Shown piece after piece: positions 21,459 through 35,429 of a stretch of 64,000 nucleotides of DNA. The stretch's first letter is position 1. The number at the start of each line of letters is the position of its first letter. The notes beneath the pieces were generated by a model that worked only from the letters and a program-made list of their open reading frames with translations, was not told where the DNA came from and did not search any database. The translations under genes and the position numbers were made by a program. This stretch comes from Pratylenchus scribneri (Eukaryota; Nematoda; Chromadorea; Rhabditida; Pratylenchidae). The DNA is taken from positions 380,001 to 444,000 of the forward strand of contig JAQSEB010000075.1 in NCBI GenBank assembly GCA_030063045.1, given 5' to 3'.

Positions 21459-23123
21459 TGGATTGGAATTGAACTCAAAATAATAATTTTAATTTATTTA
21501 ACTTAAAACGAAAGTAAAGGAAAGAAAATTTTCGATCTTTTATTATTGGGGAATAAAAAATAAATAATAAAAATGAGGGCAAAATTGTGGACTGAAAATA
21601 TAAGATTGGGAAATTACCCTCCGGCTAATAATAATTTGAAATATACGATGGGGATAATAAAAATAAAAAGTGAATAATGGAAAAATGAATGAGGATGACC
21701 TAATTTTTCCCATGAAATATTCCTTGGGATTTAATTTAATTCTATTCATGACATTTTTGAATTCATTATCATCCTTTTCCCTTGTAAGAATATATGTATA
21801 AATGCAATTATTGTAATTTTAAAAGGCGTCTTCTATGTATATTTTGATAACATTATATTCATTTTGTCAAAATAAAAACTATGTCACACTTCTTCAATAA
21901 TGGTTATATAAGCGTCATTTTATGAATAAGAAATGAAATTTCAAAAGTGCATCTGGCACATGACAGTTTGAATTCTATTTTATACATTTTAGTTTACACC
22001 GATTAAAAGAAAACAATGAATAGCGAATGCGAGTCCATTCGTTTAAAAAGGGCAAAATTGGTAGCCGATCTTCCCATTTTTAGAGGATTTTCTTTTCATT
22101 TCATAATCTTATTGTTTATTTAGAAATAAATGAAAACATTAAAGATGGAAAGAATCAGTATAAGTATTTTGGAATATATAAAAAATTATTTTGTTTTTTT
22201 AAATATATAAAGGTTAGTACAAAGAGATATACCTTTTAAAAGAGCAATAGTATTCATGTATTGCTTACAATGAATGCATTGTTTATCGCAAAAAAGATGA
22301 TGAGGAAAAAAACATTCATGGAATCCATATTATCCATATAATTGGAGGGAAGGAGTAGTGGATTGATTAATTGTTGGAAATTGGTAAAAGGACACAATTT
22401 GAACCTGGATGAAATGCTGAAAATATGCTGAACCGGTGCTGAAATGACTCACACCGGGATGAATGAGAACTGAACAATTAATTGGAGTAGACATTTGTGG
22501 AATTCAAGTAAAATTTTTGAATACATCAAAGTCTTTATGCGAAAATGATTTGATGGATAGTCTACCAACATTTTAATGAATGAATGGAATTGGGTTGAGA
22601 AAATTACCTCTCTGGCAAATTTTTTAAAATAATGCTCAAAAATTTTGGGAAACTATTTTACAAATAATGGACCGCAGCTTATATTTTAAATAATGAAGAA
22701 TTAACCACCACTGAGTACTTATGAAAATTGAATATCAGAGATAATAAAATTGTGTATTTATTTTTAAAAAGGAAAAAATGTAAAGAAAATTACCAACATT
22801 TAATGAAAGAAATTATTTTTAATTAAAAATTTCAAAAATTGTTCAAAATTTATACAGAACGTTCCATTTCAAGGGGTTTTTATTTCATAACTGGTTTTTG
22901 ACCTATAAATATAAATTAATAATAAGCCCGATACAATAAGGTCGGCAACTCACATTAATATTTCACATAGTAAAAAAATATAAAATTCTTAATATATTAA
23001 ACTAATAAAAAAAACGATGTAATTGTTTAAAAAGCACGAAATATGCAATTTTATTCAAATTATCCAATTTTCATTATTAAGTGATCGAAAAATTAAAAAA
23101 TCGCTTTATTTGTACTTCAATTC
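21459..23123. other. Long intergenic region
   Basis: No exon can be supported on either strand. AT-rich throughout, with a slightly more complex patch at 22370-22520 (ACACCGGGATGAATGAGAAC) of unknown nature. Confidence 0.55.
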
Positions 23124-24337
23124 TCATCCAAGCAATGCCCAAATGGCCAATCCAATTGCAGCTAAAAAGTTAAAAAAATACAAATAATCAAAAATGCCAA
23201 AAATTACCTTGAATCACAAACACACCCAAATTTCCCACAAATTTGCCCACACTGCCATTTTTCTTCTCATCATCATTCGCATGATTGCATAAATCCTCGG
23301 AACATGATTTGCATTCGGTGATTGGTTCATCAAATTTGGGGTCAAGACCGCGATATTCAATGGGAATTTTTTCGGAGCCACAAACAGCCTCCAAATCACT
23401 GCAATTCACACGTGGATGGCAATCAATCAGCTTATGGAATACTGAAAAAGAGCAATTTATATATTTAAAAATTTATGTTTTTTAATCGAAAATTACTCTC
23501 CTTTATTGTCAAAAATTATTTAAAAAAAAGAATAGAAATATGAATTGACTACATTGGGAAAGATAAGTAAAAGGGTCATCTTAAAATGGACAAATTAATG
23601 AAAATAATCCAATTTCAATTCTTTATTAGACTATTTTTTAAATCTAGAATTACCGTTTTATTTTTAATATTATTTATATGGCAACAATTTTACTTTACAT
23701 CATTAATATGGTCGGAAAAATTACGAAATAAAAATTGTTATGATTGACAATTTTTAAATAAAAATTATTAATTTATTATCGGAAAATGAATAAAAATAAC
23801 CGATTTTCTTCGCATCAGTAACATTGGCATAACATTTGATGTAGACGCATTCATCATCCGGATTGGCACAAATTTGTTCAACCATTTTGGGCGGTTCCTC
23901 CGTGAAATTGTGAACGAATTCCGGTTTGGCAATTTCGACTTTGGATTCGTCGAACCAACATTTACGAGCTAAAATTTTTTTTGATGAATTTGATAAATTT
24001 TAAGGAATTTCTTTTATTGAAAAATTCAAAATTTTCTATTTCTTGAAATATTACGAATCAATTCGAAAGAAGCGAAATATTATTTTTTTTAATATTTTGT
24101 AAAATTTTTGAACCGATCGATTAACAATATGAAAAATCAGAGTTCTTGTGGTTTATCTGACAAAAAATAAATATTGGCAATTGAGAGTATTTTCAAATAC
24201 AAATGGAATTTAATTTATTCAACAACTATTTTTAAATATTTTTTTTATTAATAATTTTGACCTTCAGAAAATGACACCAAATGGAAGAAAATGAAGATGG
24301 TCAAGGAGATGAAGATGAAGGAATTGAATTTTTCCAT
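23124..24337 (-). CDS. Ly6/three-finger-type secreted protein, likely GPI-anchored
   Basis: Minus-strand exons 24262-24337, 23801-23968, 23208-23441 and 23124-23161 join in phase. The start MEKFNSFIFISLTIFIFFHL is a clear signal peptide. The mature part has the cysteine rhythm of the Ly6/uPAR/three-finger fold found in nematode ET-module proteins: RKCWFD, QICANPDDECVYIKCYA, LIDCHP, NCSDLEAVC, CKSCSEDLCNHA. The closing CN motif is diagnostic. The C-terminus NLGVFVIQ joined to AAIGLAIWALLG is a short hydrophobic tail with no charged end, typical of GPI attachment. Such proteins sit on the outer cell surface as receptors or modulators. The exact partner is unknown. The gene is head-to-head with the one at 24645. 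Confidence 0.75.
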
Positions 24338-24644
24338 TTTAGATTTATATTACTATAAAAATTTAAAATTAATTTATCAAATTGAAAAGATTACATAAAT
24401 GATGATTGAATTTTATTAGAATTTTATTTAAAATGATTCATCATTTTGGATTGGGAAAATTATTAAATGCGAAGAGTCATCAAGTCAATTTATCGTCATT
24501 TTCAAATTAAAAAAAATAAAAATTCATCCACAATTTTATTAGTCAAAATTTTTAATAAATTACATTTAAAGTAATAAAATTATATTTTCTCATTTATGAA
24601 TTATCTCATAAAAATAAATTTAAAATAATTTTCATTTCAGAGAA
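24338..24644. promoter_or_regulatory. Short bidirectional promoter region with trans-splice acceptor
   Basis: Only 307 bases separate two divergent start codons. TTTTCATTTCAG ends at 24640, four bases before the ATG of the plus-strand gene, as in spliced-leader acceptors. Nothing else is identifiable in the AT-rich spacer. Confidence 0.45.
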
Positions 24645-27600
24645 ATGAATTTTTTCTCTCATTTTCCAATTATTCTTGTGCTCATTCTCTTCCAAACTTT
24701 TCCATATTTTTCGGGACAAAAAATGCCAAAGCCAAATGTCGACTTTCCTGGACAAAATGGTGGAGTCGAATCTAATGAGGAAATAGGCCCTGATGAGGAA
24801 ATGCCAGTGCCAGTGGATAATGAGGAGGAAATCCCGACTGATGAGCCGCCAATCACCGGCTTTAAAGGCATTCCAAAGACGGCATCCGTGTTTTATGAAA
24901 ATGGAAAATGCGGGGTATTTTTTAATGCTTTTTTGGTGTTATTTTTATTAGTAGAGATCAGATTTTTGGGTAGCTAAATCGCAAAATATCTCTTTAAGAT
25001 GATTTTATTTTCTTGTAACCCAGTAGTAAAGAATTTCGTAGCCCCTTGTATACATCTATCTATTTTATGGGAAATCAAAATATATTCACTCCATGTTTTG
25101 ATTTGAAATTTAATTTTCTATCAAATTCTGGTCCAAAACTTTTATCCTTCCCCTAGAATGAAATAATCCATATATTTACCTTATATTTAATTTGAATTCT
25201 TAAATTGGATTAAAAATATATTCGATTAAATTTGTTCAACTTCTAAATTAAAATACAAAAAAAGATGGATGAAAATTTGATAAAATTTTTATAAATTATT
25301 CTTCTGAATTAAATTGACAATTTAAAAATTTTTGCTTTTATCAGAAAAAATTGATTATAAAATAATCTAAAAATATCAAATTCACAGTTTAAGAAATAAA
25401 ATTCTTTTCATTTAAGCTATGTTTTTACAGTAAAAAAACGGAGCCAATGTCTATCTGAACAAAAAAATTTTATACCAGCAAAATAGAGCAGACTACTGCA
25501 TCAGACAATATAATTTGATTGACGAGTAGAAAAATTATTAGTTTTGGAACCAACGATTCAATTCCAATTGAATTGATGGCTCCGGCATTGGCCTAGGCAT
25601 TCCCTCCAAAAATGTTAATAATTTTTCTAATCAACATAAATGTTTAAAAATTTACTAACCGATGCAGAAAAAGTCTGCTCTATTTTTGGTATAAAAAATT
25701 TTTTGAACAGGTAGAAAAAATTATTTTCATGGACACAAAAACCTACTCCTCATCGAGTCAACGCGTTGGCTCCGTTTGCGAAAGCATATTAATCAAAATA
25801 TTTTGTCTTTAATTGTAGATCTGGGACGATACCAAAGGCGAATATGTGCTCGCATTGGATCATTCCTATGGCACTGATGGACCGTTGGAAATTGGCTGTG
25901 TCAATGATTTTCATGAATGGGCCGAACGAATGGGAAAATATAGCAAAGAATGTGGCGATCCATATTATGAGCTGCGCAAACAATGCATTTTGGCGCATGC
26001 ATTTGAGAATGGTCCTGCCAGTGAAAGTGCCATCGTCAAAGGGGATAAACAAGGCCCGCATATTTTAATTTAAAAAAAATTATTAATAAAAATTTTATTG
26101 CTTAATTTTCTTTCGTATTTCAATTTTTTTCCTTAATTACTGTAATGCACCTTTTAAAGAGGATTAAAAAATTTGGGCATTCATTTTTATAATTTGTCAG
26201 TTGAACTTTTTAAACCACTTTTTTAAATTATGAAAAATTAATTGACAAAACATTTGCCATAATGTTTAAAAATACTGGGAAAATTTTCTTAAGGAAAACT
26301 AAATTTTATTTATCCTAGGAAATATTGTGTTAAATTATTATACCATCTTTTTTAAGTCATTTCAAAAATGAAATTTTTAAAAATTAATATTGTATAAAGC
26401 AGTTATTTTATTTCAAATAGAATTCAATAATTTTTTGAAAAATTTTTTCCAATAATTTTGTTATTTCAATAATATGCACAGATTTGGCATTGGTCTTCTT
26501 CGACGGTTGCACAATTTGCGATTTCCGTGAATTGTTCATGCAGAAACATGAACTGACGGAATTTTCAAATGAAACTTACTATAATTTGCCGAATGTTGAG
26601 ATCGAAATTTGGGCCACATATGAATTGAAAGCAGGCAGCACTTTTACGAAATGCTATGCCGAAACAAAAGAAGGGTTTGAAAAGTTTTAAAAAATAATAA
26701 ATATAAAAATCAATTTTCTAAAAATTTGATATGGGGAATTTTGGACTCTAACAAAAAATCCCTTTTAACAGATTTTGGCTAGAAAAAAATTAAATTATTA
26801 TAAGCCATTTAAAAACAAAATATTTCTTTTTTGGTATAGTGTTCCATTTAAATGCTTCATTAAAATATAAATTTTCAAAAATAATTCCAGTTATTTAATT
26901 TCATTTTTCGCAAATGTTTCGGTAATTAGGAAGGCTAATAATAAGCATGAATTTGACTTTGATATTGCCTAATTTTATGCATATTTTGACAATATTTTGC
27001 ATTGGAATTAGCCAAATATTTAAATGGCCGAACAAGATGGCCAAATATGAAAGAAACATGGTCAAACTCATGTTTATAGTAACCAAAATCAATTCATAAA
27101 AAATATATTTTTCGTTTTTTGATGCATTGAAATTTTTGAATAAAATTTCAATAAATTTTAAATTTTCTTATTTATTCATAAATTTTTAAAGCCAAAAATC
27201 GACTATGCAATCCGTGTTTGAGAAAATTAGTGAAGAGAATGATGTTGGTTGGATTCAAAAGGGCAAAATTTGGAATGTGGCCAGCTTCTATCAACGAAAA
27301 TGCATGGGAATGTTCTCGTAAATTAAAAAATTAATAAAAAATATAAAAATTAATTTAAAGAGCCGATGAGATGGCGGATCACTTTGAAGGCATTAAATTG
27401 CACATCAAACACAAGTAAAATTAATAATAAAATTAAAATTATTAACGAAATTTCTAATCAAAAAATTTTTTTGATGAGAAAATTATAATTATTTTTAATC
27501 TAAGAAAAAATTTGTTTTCCGATTCATTTTTTTCTTAGGATTAGTCTAGATTTTCTATTGCGCATTATTCGTCATTTTAAGCATTACTAAATTTATATTT

Positions 27601-28593
27601 TTTGAATATCAGCTCAAATATAGTCAAATTCTTTGGTCAATTTTAGATTCTGATACTCTTAAATTACCAAGTGAATTCTGTAAATAGTTTTATTTTTCAA
27701 TATTTTATTAAAATTTTGATCTAAAAAAAGCAATTAAAAAAATATTTTTATACCAAGCTTAATTTTCACTGACTAGCAAAAACAATTAACAATCCGAAAA
27801 CAGCAAAATAAAATAAAAAATTTTACAATAAATATTGCACACATTTGGATCAATTTAGCTTTTAAAATGAATCTTATTCTGTTAAGAATTTTGACTCGAT
27901 AATTTAAAAAAGCAAATATTTATAATCTATTGAATTAATATATTTAATTGCCAGTTGCCATTTGGTCAATGAAACCATCCATTTGGAATTTGCTCTGTCC
28001 GACATCGTCCCTGTTGATCATCCCAATCATGTTGCCGAAATGCGCGGCCTTAATTTGTTGCTCCATCAGAACAAAATGAGTCAAGTGCATTTTCGCTCGG
28101 ATGGGGGCAGCGTTCAATCCGCCGGGTAAACACATAAATTTATTAAACTATTGATAAAAATATTTGCTGGGCTAAAATTGACCAGAAAATATTATTCATG
28201 TTTTATTATTTAAAATAAAATTCATTAATTATTAACATATATTTATGAAGTTTAGCCTCTCTTGGGATTCTTTGCGTAATAAAAATGCCTAAATGAAGAA
28301 ATGGCTGAAAACTGAAATCATGCTAAAGGCATTTTTTGAAATTGATGAGCTTGATAAACATTCATTATTTCAAAAATCATGATAAACAATATTTTTCTAA
28401 TGAAATTTTATTTCAAATCACGGATTCATTTTATCCGAATTATTTAAATATTTTTTTAAATTAATTTTATATTTTTGTCATTTAAATTTTTTGTATCAAA
28501 TTTTTCTATTTAATTCCCAGATTTAGTGGTAATTTCGACGTCTTTGGTAATATAATGAAATCTATAGAATTATTTCCAAAAATTTCGATTTAA
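24645..28593 (+). CDS. Unrecognised secreted protein (gene K)
   Basis: Exons 24645-24914, 25819-26013/26073, 26482-26681, 27191-27309, about 27361-27413, 27954-28120 and 28521-28593. Exon 1 starts with MNFFSHFPIILVLILFQTFP, a signal peptide, followed by an acidic Pro/Glu-rich stretch. Later exons carry ENGKCGIWDD, EIGCVNDFHEWAERMG, KECGDPYYELRKQC, FFDGCTICDF, FTKCYAETKEG and QRKCMGMFSADEMADHF. Phases join cleanly from 26482 onward. The link from exon 2 to 26482 needs a weak phase-1 donor near 26019 (GCC-A|GTGAAA); otherwise exon 2 stops at TAA 26071-26073 and two genes exist. The even cysteine spread suggests an extracellular fold; I recognise no family. Confidence 0.55.
25438..25775. repeat. 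Fold-back element in intron 1 of gene K
   Basis: Ends ACGGAGCCAA and TTGGCTCCGT are inverted; further inward TTTTATACCA, AATAGAGCAGACT and CTGCATC recur in reverse on the right arm. No target duplication was found. Confidence 0.7.
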
Positions 28594-28991
28594 ATAGTTT
28601 CTTTTCTACATTTTAATCTTCATTATAGTTATCATATATGTATGTCTCAAAATATTGTATCCATTAGCTTCATAATGATATCTTTATTTGCAAAATCTTT
28701 ATTATTTAAAATCACATCATATATCACTTTTAAGCTAATATAAAATGCTTTAAAAATATTTAGGGTAATGAAAAGGCTGTATATCATGACCATGAGAATT
28801 TGGAGTTATGATTAAAAAATATTATACTAATTTTAGAATTGGAAATTTTCGATTTTTTTACTTTTGGCATGTGTAGCAGGGCAGAATATAGAGAAATTTA
28901 AAATAAAATCATATTTCAATTTTATGCTCTGCAAATGGAAATGCATTATCCGGTATTTTTAAATTAAGTATTTAATGCGGTAATGTAAATT
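28594..28991. other. Convergent spacer between gene K and gene D
   Basis: AT-rich with no exon signal. The two neighbouring genes end towards each other here, so it holds both 3' flanks. Confidence 0.5.
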
Positions 28992-31900
28992 TTATATGAC
29001 TTTTATTTTCGGAATTTGCGCCTCAATAAAATGTTCAGGCAATTCGCCACCCTTTGGATTCATTTTTTCTTGGCCATCTTTATTGACCTCGGCAATTATT
29101 TTCCCAATATTGCTCGGTTTCATATGTCGTAATTTGTCAAGAGAATCGAAAGCATAATTGTCATCAGGTTTTGATTCCAATTTGATGTACATATTCGCAG
29201 CTGCTGCAATTTCAGGAGATTTGTCAAGTTGCGGATCTCCCATATTGATCAATTGATAAATTCTTCCACCACTCCGTGTACAATTGTGATGGAAAATCAG
29301 ATATAATGTTTTATCCATTTTACCGTTGTCATTATCATTAACTTCGAGCGGTTCGCTGCCAAACAAATCCTCAATGAAGCATTCATAAAAACTAATACCA
29401 CCTGTGGCCCCATGTGCAGACTGAAAAATAGGCGATATTCAGAAATTGAATAAAAAAATTTAAAAATGATATTAATAACGAAAAAGAAAGTGCATTTTTC
29501 TAACAAATAAAAACGATAAATAATATCATTCGTTTTTTAAGTTTTCTTTTTTTTCCTATGCTCCAATAGCTAAAATCTCTAATCCTAAATATTCATAGAT
29601 TTCATTATAGGTGAACAGATCCGAGAAAATAAAGACATGTATGGGTCAGGCTCCATGGATTTTAGAATGCTGACATGCATATCAGGGATGGGTTCGATAT
29701 TTCGATTTTTTCGTTTCGATGTCGATTTTCGGTCATTTTTGGCATCGAAATTTCGTTTTTCGATTTCGATAAATTTTTTGACCCTCCGAAATTTCGATTT
29801 TCGATTTCGAAAAAATTTGGTTAAGAAACCAAAAAACCGATCGAAATTATAAAATATGGAAATGAATTTTAACACGATTCCATTTTAAATATTTATTATT
29901 TGCTAAGAAAATCTCATTCCTCTTCCCATTTCTCATTCACATTTCCTATCTCAAATCTCATCAAAATCAGAAAACTTGAGGAAACTGCTTTTTTTGATTA
30001 ACAATTTGCCTATTATCGATTTTGATTATTGATATATGACACAAAATATTGCAGTTATGTAATTTTATATTATTTTATTTATTTATATAATTACTGCATA
30101 AAAAAATTTAAAATTTCTATAAAAAAATTTTTTTTCGATTTTTTCGTTTCGATGTCGATTTTCGGTCATTTTTGCCATCGAAATTTCGTTTTTCGATTTC
30201 GATAAATTTTTTTACCCTCCGAAATTTCGTTTTTCGATTTCGATAAATTTTTTTACCCTCCGAAATTTCGATTTTCGATTTCGATTTTTTTTTCTGAGCC
30301 ATCGAACCCATCCCTGATGCATATGCGGGACATAGATATTTTTTAAAAGGTTTAAAAACAAAATCAAAAATTTTGAGAAAAGTTCTCATAACGCGTCCCC
30401 ATTTAATTTGTCAATTAATTATTAAATTTAAATATTTCGTATTTAAATATTGAAACTCACCGAATGACCTTGACATCCAGCATGATTATTTTTATCGTTT
30501 ACTCTATTTTTGATTTCCTCTGCATATTTCTTCACTATCGTATTTTTTATATTATCACATCGGCCTTTTTGGGTATCATAGAAGTCAAAATCATAATAAT
30601 TATCGGCCAAGAAAGTTAAATAAAATGTACGCTCATTTAATTTGCTTAAATGAATAATTGAAATGGATTATAAAAAACAAAAGGTCATTTTCCACCCAGC
30701 TATCTTATAATTTTTATATTTGATTATCATTTATTTTCAAATTTTTGCCATTTGTCTTCTTATAAAAACAGAAATGTTATCGTATTATTTAGGATTTATC
30801 TTTTATCCATCAGATCCTTTAAATTTACAATGATTCCCCAGAAATAGATATTATATCCATTTGTAGTGTAATTTTAGCTTGTGATAATTTTGGACCTGCT
30901 GAAATCATGGGCCCCCCTTTAAATTTTAATCAAAATCTACTCGTCATATCAAATTATGGCAATATGAGGCTTGTGCATTTAATAAAAAGAAATTATGCTC
31001 ATTTTGTTCTTATGACTTTATTTTCCAAGTGATCATTTTTTAGTAATTATTATTACATTGGAATCACAGAAAAATTTTCGGACAATTTTGAATTAAATTT
31101 TAATAATTTTTATAAAAGAAAATTGTGGTTCGGTGGAAAAAGGCCAAATGTTATTACAAATACAAAGAAAAGCAAAGAAAGATATAGATGGCTCCTCCAG
31201 TATTCAGCATAGATATAGAGGTGTCCTCCTTGAGGTTACCTCTGTTAGCTTGTGGGGTTACGATGAATTTATTTGATCGTAATGCTACACTGATGTTATT
31301 CATATTCATAATGAAAAAATTTATAATTATTTTAAGTTAAGGTCAAAACTTACTAATTTCGATCGATTGATTCATACTTAACGTTGTTCGCATCGCAGTC
31401 CCCTTTCGCTTCGGACCATTTGGGATGAGTACTGTAAATTGCGATTCGATGATCCATTAAATTAATGCGTAAGGTAAAAATTTAAATTTTTTTGACTTCC
31501 TTAATATCTCAGAATTTTTTTTTAAAAAAACAACAAACCTAAATAAATACCAAGGATTATATTATAGTTAACCAAAAATGCCGAAAATTCTAAAATTGAA
31601 GCCTTAATTTAAAGGGGAACATATGCAACAATTAAGTCCTTGCCATTATTTATTTTAATAAAAAGAACATTATCTTTTTTTACACATATATCAATCAGCC
31701 TAATGATATTGAATTTAATGAATTATCATAAATTATATTAAATAGACTAATACTAACCTTTTATCTTGCCAAATTGTGATATCTCTATAATATAATTTCA
31801 TATCATTTTCTCCTGCATTATATTTTTCTGAAATGAATTTATATTTAAATTAATTTAATTCTTGCATGGTAGCACGAATTCTATGACAATACGTATATTG

Positions 31901-34900
31901 TCATCAATTTCTGCGACAATCCGTCACTGATATGTTTTTTGAAAAAATTCATTAGGTCATTTCTAACAATTTTATAAACTTAATGAATGGTCAGATATTT
32001 GCACAGAGATTTATAAAAAAATAATTTAGAAATGTAAATATAATGATAAAATAATATTGCAATTTTTAATTTAATTAAAAAATTGGTTCCCCAAAATTCA
32101 GAATCCTTCATTTTCTGAAATGTAAAGCAAACTCTTTTAGATATTCTTGATTTCCTAATATTTCCAATGTTCCTTAAAGTTAAAGTTTTAAATCTGAGCT
32201 AAATTTTGAAAAATAATTACAACAGCAGTAATATTCTTAATAACATTTATATTTTTGGCAGAGAATAATTGCATAGCTAAATATTTTTGGATAAGCCTGG
32301 AGTGTTTCGTAAAAATATAAATTAATTTTATCATTTCAACGAGTTTGACACTTATTTTAATTTTAAAAGTATAATTCAGGTCGGCTAAATCTTTTTATCT
32401 AATCTTAATTGGTTTAATAAGCGAAAACTGTTTTGTATAAAATATGTTGAAATAGAATTTTTTTAAAATACAGTAGCAATAATTCTAGAATAAGATAACC
32501 TCTAGCTACGCGAAATCCATATTCAACAAATTTCTCTTCCTCATCCAATATACATTTTGAAATACATCCTTGAGCATAATAAGGGCGCATTTGATAATTT
32601 TGATAAAACTTATTCCTGCACCAGTTACTAAAATTGAAATATATTATTAAGAGCATTTGGTCGCCGATTTATGGCACCCGAATATACAGTATAAAAATTT
32701 TTTAAAATTATATTTTCAATTGTAGTATACTTGTCTCTAATCTGGTGCCTGAAAATGTCTTTAAATGTGGCAATTTTATCAGTCAGAGATGGAAAATTTC
32801 CTAAATCGGGGCTCAATATATACTTAGTTTTATAAAAATTGAATAAACAAAATTTATTATGATGATTAGAATATTTGTCTGGCTCTTTATTTTTATGGTT
32901 GATTGATTGTATATGATTTGAAATTTTTAATAATTATTTGTATTTTCTTTTCTTTAATGACTCAATCATAATGTAGAGATGAGTTGGGCACAGCACAGGG
33001 TTGGGAATAAATTTTTCTGGCTGAACAGTACGATACGAAGTATATGGTATTTGAGAAAAATAAATTAATTTGATGATGATTATTGTAAAAAAAATAAATT
33101 TTTTTTGCCAAATTTATGCAAATGTTTTTTGAAAATTCTTCGTCGAAAAAATTTCTTCACAATTTAAAAAAACAATAATCTTGGCCCGGAAAAGGATCGA
33201 AAAAATGAGCCTGATTCATGTGGTGGCCGGGTCGGGCAAAATCTGACCGAGACCCAGCAGCAGCGGTGTGACTTTCGGATTTTATGGCTCCGGCTCCAGC
33301 TTACTCCCCGACCCCACAAAATTTTTGATCTAGTTCCGGGTCCGGGCTCGGATCCTAAATTTTTTCTTTCCGGCTCCATATATTATTTACCCCACAAATT
33401 TTTCACTCAGACTCCTGGCTCAACGTTTCAAATTTTCGGCTCCGGCTTCAGCCCAGGCTCCGAAGCTGGTGCCTGGAGCCGGAGTTGGCACAACACCCCA
33501 GAGACTCATCTCTGATGCTCTTTATTTTTTATTCTCTACATTCATTTCATCGCCCTCTTCATATAATTATTCCTAGAATTTTGAAAATTTCATCCCATTC
33601 TTTCTATTTAATCTAAAAAAACTCACTGCCAATCTTTCCAAAAATCCGATATTTCGTAATAGGCTGTATCGAATAAAAAGGTATATTCCACTTTAAGAAC
33701 GCGATTACGTAGTTTGTAAAAGTTCATAATATTTGAAGATTCTTGTGGCTTATCGTCATTATATGCATATATAAACGCTACTAAAAAAGTAAAATTAAAC
33801 AATTTAAATAGGCCTCGTGGATGAGACTGCTGTAAAAAATTGATATAATAATTTCAATGTGAAAATAAATTTTTCTTCTCTTATTAATAAACAGAGCTGT
33901 GCTTTTCATAATTCTTAGCTCCGGCTCCAGCTCCGGGCTCCGACCTTTCAAATTTTTAGCTCCGGCTCCAGCTCCGGAGCGGAGCCGGAGCCGGAGCCGG
34001 AAAATTGGCTCCGACTCATTTTTTTGGAAAACAATTTTGAAAAATAGTATAAATTTAATCTTCACAAATAAATTAATTTTATTTTCACATCATTAAAATG
34101 AAAATTTAATAAAAAATTATCTAAAAAAGAAAATTTTCTCAAAAAAAAAACCGAAGTCGACCGGAGCCCGGAGTCACCCAAAATTTTTAGCTCCGACTCC
34201 GGCTCCGGGCTCCGACCCATAAAATTTTTAGCTCCGGCTCCAGCTCCGGGCTCCGACCCATAAAATTTTTAGCTCCGGCTCCAGCTCCGGGCTCCGACCT
34301 TTCAAATTTTTAGCTCCGGCTCCAGCTCCGGCTCCGGAGCGGAGCCGGAGCTGGAGCCGGAGCTTAAGTCGGAGCTAGGCACAGCTCTGTTAATAAAACA
34401 ATTGCTTTACTATTCTAATTTATAAAGAATTGAAAAAAAACTTTTTTAAATAAAAATTCAGCTAAAAATTATTAATTTAAATTATAATTTTCAAAAAAAT
34501 TTGCTGAACCCTTTTCCATATATTGTGATTGAGATAAATATTGAGATTTTCTATAGAATTAGAATTGTTAAATCTGAAAAATTCACCCAACTTTCATGAA
34601 TTTCACACATTTCTAAAATTTCCCGATTCTGTGACATATATTTAAATTATAATAAATTACAGTTGTATTTTGGAAGAGTGTCAAAATCCAAATAGCTGCC
34701 TTCACGACCTCCAGCATGGTCAAGCGTCGAACTCGGATATTTATTGTGAGTATTCACGTCTATAAAACCTCTAGTAGTACAATAATGTTGATCACGGAAT
34801 TTAATACTCTCTTGCCGTGATTTTAGCTCACTTAAAATTTCAGCTTTATCTTAAAATTAAAAATTAATTTAAATTTCTGATAAAAAAAAATACATATATC

Positions 34901-35068
34901 TTGTTTGCTTGATGACTTTCCACAAAATGGCTCCAATTCGGTTTCATCGATCAGGATTTCATCTTGAACTTTTCGAAGGCAGTAATTAAGGTTATCAATC
35001 TGTCCGATTGAAATGTAGAAAAATAAAAGGAATAAAGGGAATAATATTTTAATATGGCAAAATAACAT
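28992..35068 (-). CDS. Gene D: large secreted cysteine-containing protein, two-module
   Basis: Nine minus-strand exons join in phase: 34894-35068, 34661-34849, 33627-33780, 32731-32811, 32500-32627, 31758-31827, 31354-31431, 30461-30644 and 28992-29420 (about 465 residues). It starts MLFCHIKILFPLFLLFFYIS, a signal peptide. Related motifs appear twice: VEYTFLFDTAYYEI (exon 3) and RTFYLTFLADNYYDF (exon 8), and Cys pairs as in QGCISKC and HAGCQGH. Exon 9 has YECFIEDLFG and LIFHHNCTRSGG. Gene E shares GCIQGC, FYATFVVD, EHNC and YYRNIRI (compare YYRDITI here). No known family is recognised. At least two hAT-like elements sit in its introns. The acceptors of exons 4 and 7 were picked by phase and are less certain. 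Confidence 0.7.
29683..30316. mobile_element. Non-autonomous hAT-like element (634 bp) in gene D intron
   Basis: Ends CAGGGATGGGTTCGAT and ATCGAACCCATCCCTG are inverted, flanked by perfect 8-bp duplications ATGCATAT (29675-29682 and 30317-30324). Both subterminal regions are tandem variants of TTCGATTTCGATTTTTTCG, echoing the TTCGAT of the ends; the centre is AT-rich. Confidence 0.9.
32977..33516. mobile_element. Degenerate hAT-like element in gene D intron
   Basis: The left end TAGAGATGAGTTGGGCACAG pairs with the right end GGCACAACACCCCAGAGACTCATCTCTG only partly. The interior is full of GGCTCCGGCTCC-like units as in the element at 33892-34389. No matching target duplication was found, so the borders are approximate. 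Confidence 0.55.
33892..34389. mobile_element. Non-autonomous hAT-like element (498 bp) in gene D intron
   Basis: Ends CAGAGCTGTGC and GCACAGCTCTG, with perfect 8-bp duplications TTAATAAA (33884-33891 and 34390-34397). The interior is built of AGCTCCGGCTCCAGCTCCGG units and their inverse, a strong GC island in AT-rich surroundings. Confidence 0.9.
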
Positions 35069-35429
35069 CTAAAAATAATTTTGTTTTAAATTCATTCCGA
35101 TATTAATATTAAGGATTTAAATTTATAAATTTTTCAGTATAGATATTTGATTTGAATTTTTAAACAAAAAAATATTATCTTGGGAAGATAAATGATAGAA
35201 ATGACACGTTGCAAAAGAATCAGAGGGAGGCATTACCATGAATAATGAAAAATACTTATTAGAATAAAGAGTTACGATCCTGGTCAACATACATGTATAT
35301 GCTACAACCTACAATTGAGTGAAAATTTATAACATAAACTATTAAAATTAATTTATTACACATAAAAAATTGTTTTTTATTCACCAAAGTGGATTCATTA
35401 TAGATAAATCGGATAATATATCTTTTAAA
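35069..35429. other. Spacer between genes E and D
   Basis: The 3' flank of gene E and the upstream region of gene D; AT-rich with no identifiable element. Confidence 0.45.

Noticed and set aside
24659..24871. A 70-residue minus-strand frame opposite exon 1 of gene K
   Set aside because: It is the shadow of the acidic Pro/Glu-rich coding sequence on the plus strand, which has a signal peptide and phase-consistent splicing.
29585..29875. Frames with RFRR or FRFRN repeats
   Set aside because: They result from TTCGAT arrays of the hAT-like element at 29683-30316.
33164..34096. Frames with SGSSSGLRP or RLRLRSGAGAG composition
   Set aside because: They come from GGCTCCGGCTCC repeats in the elements at 32977-34389, inside an intron of gene D.
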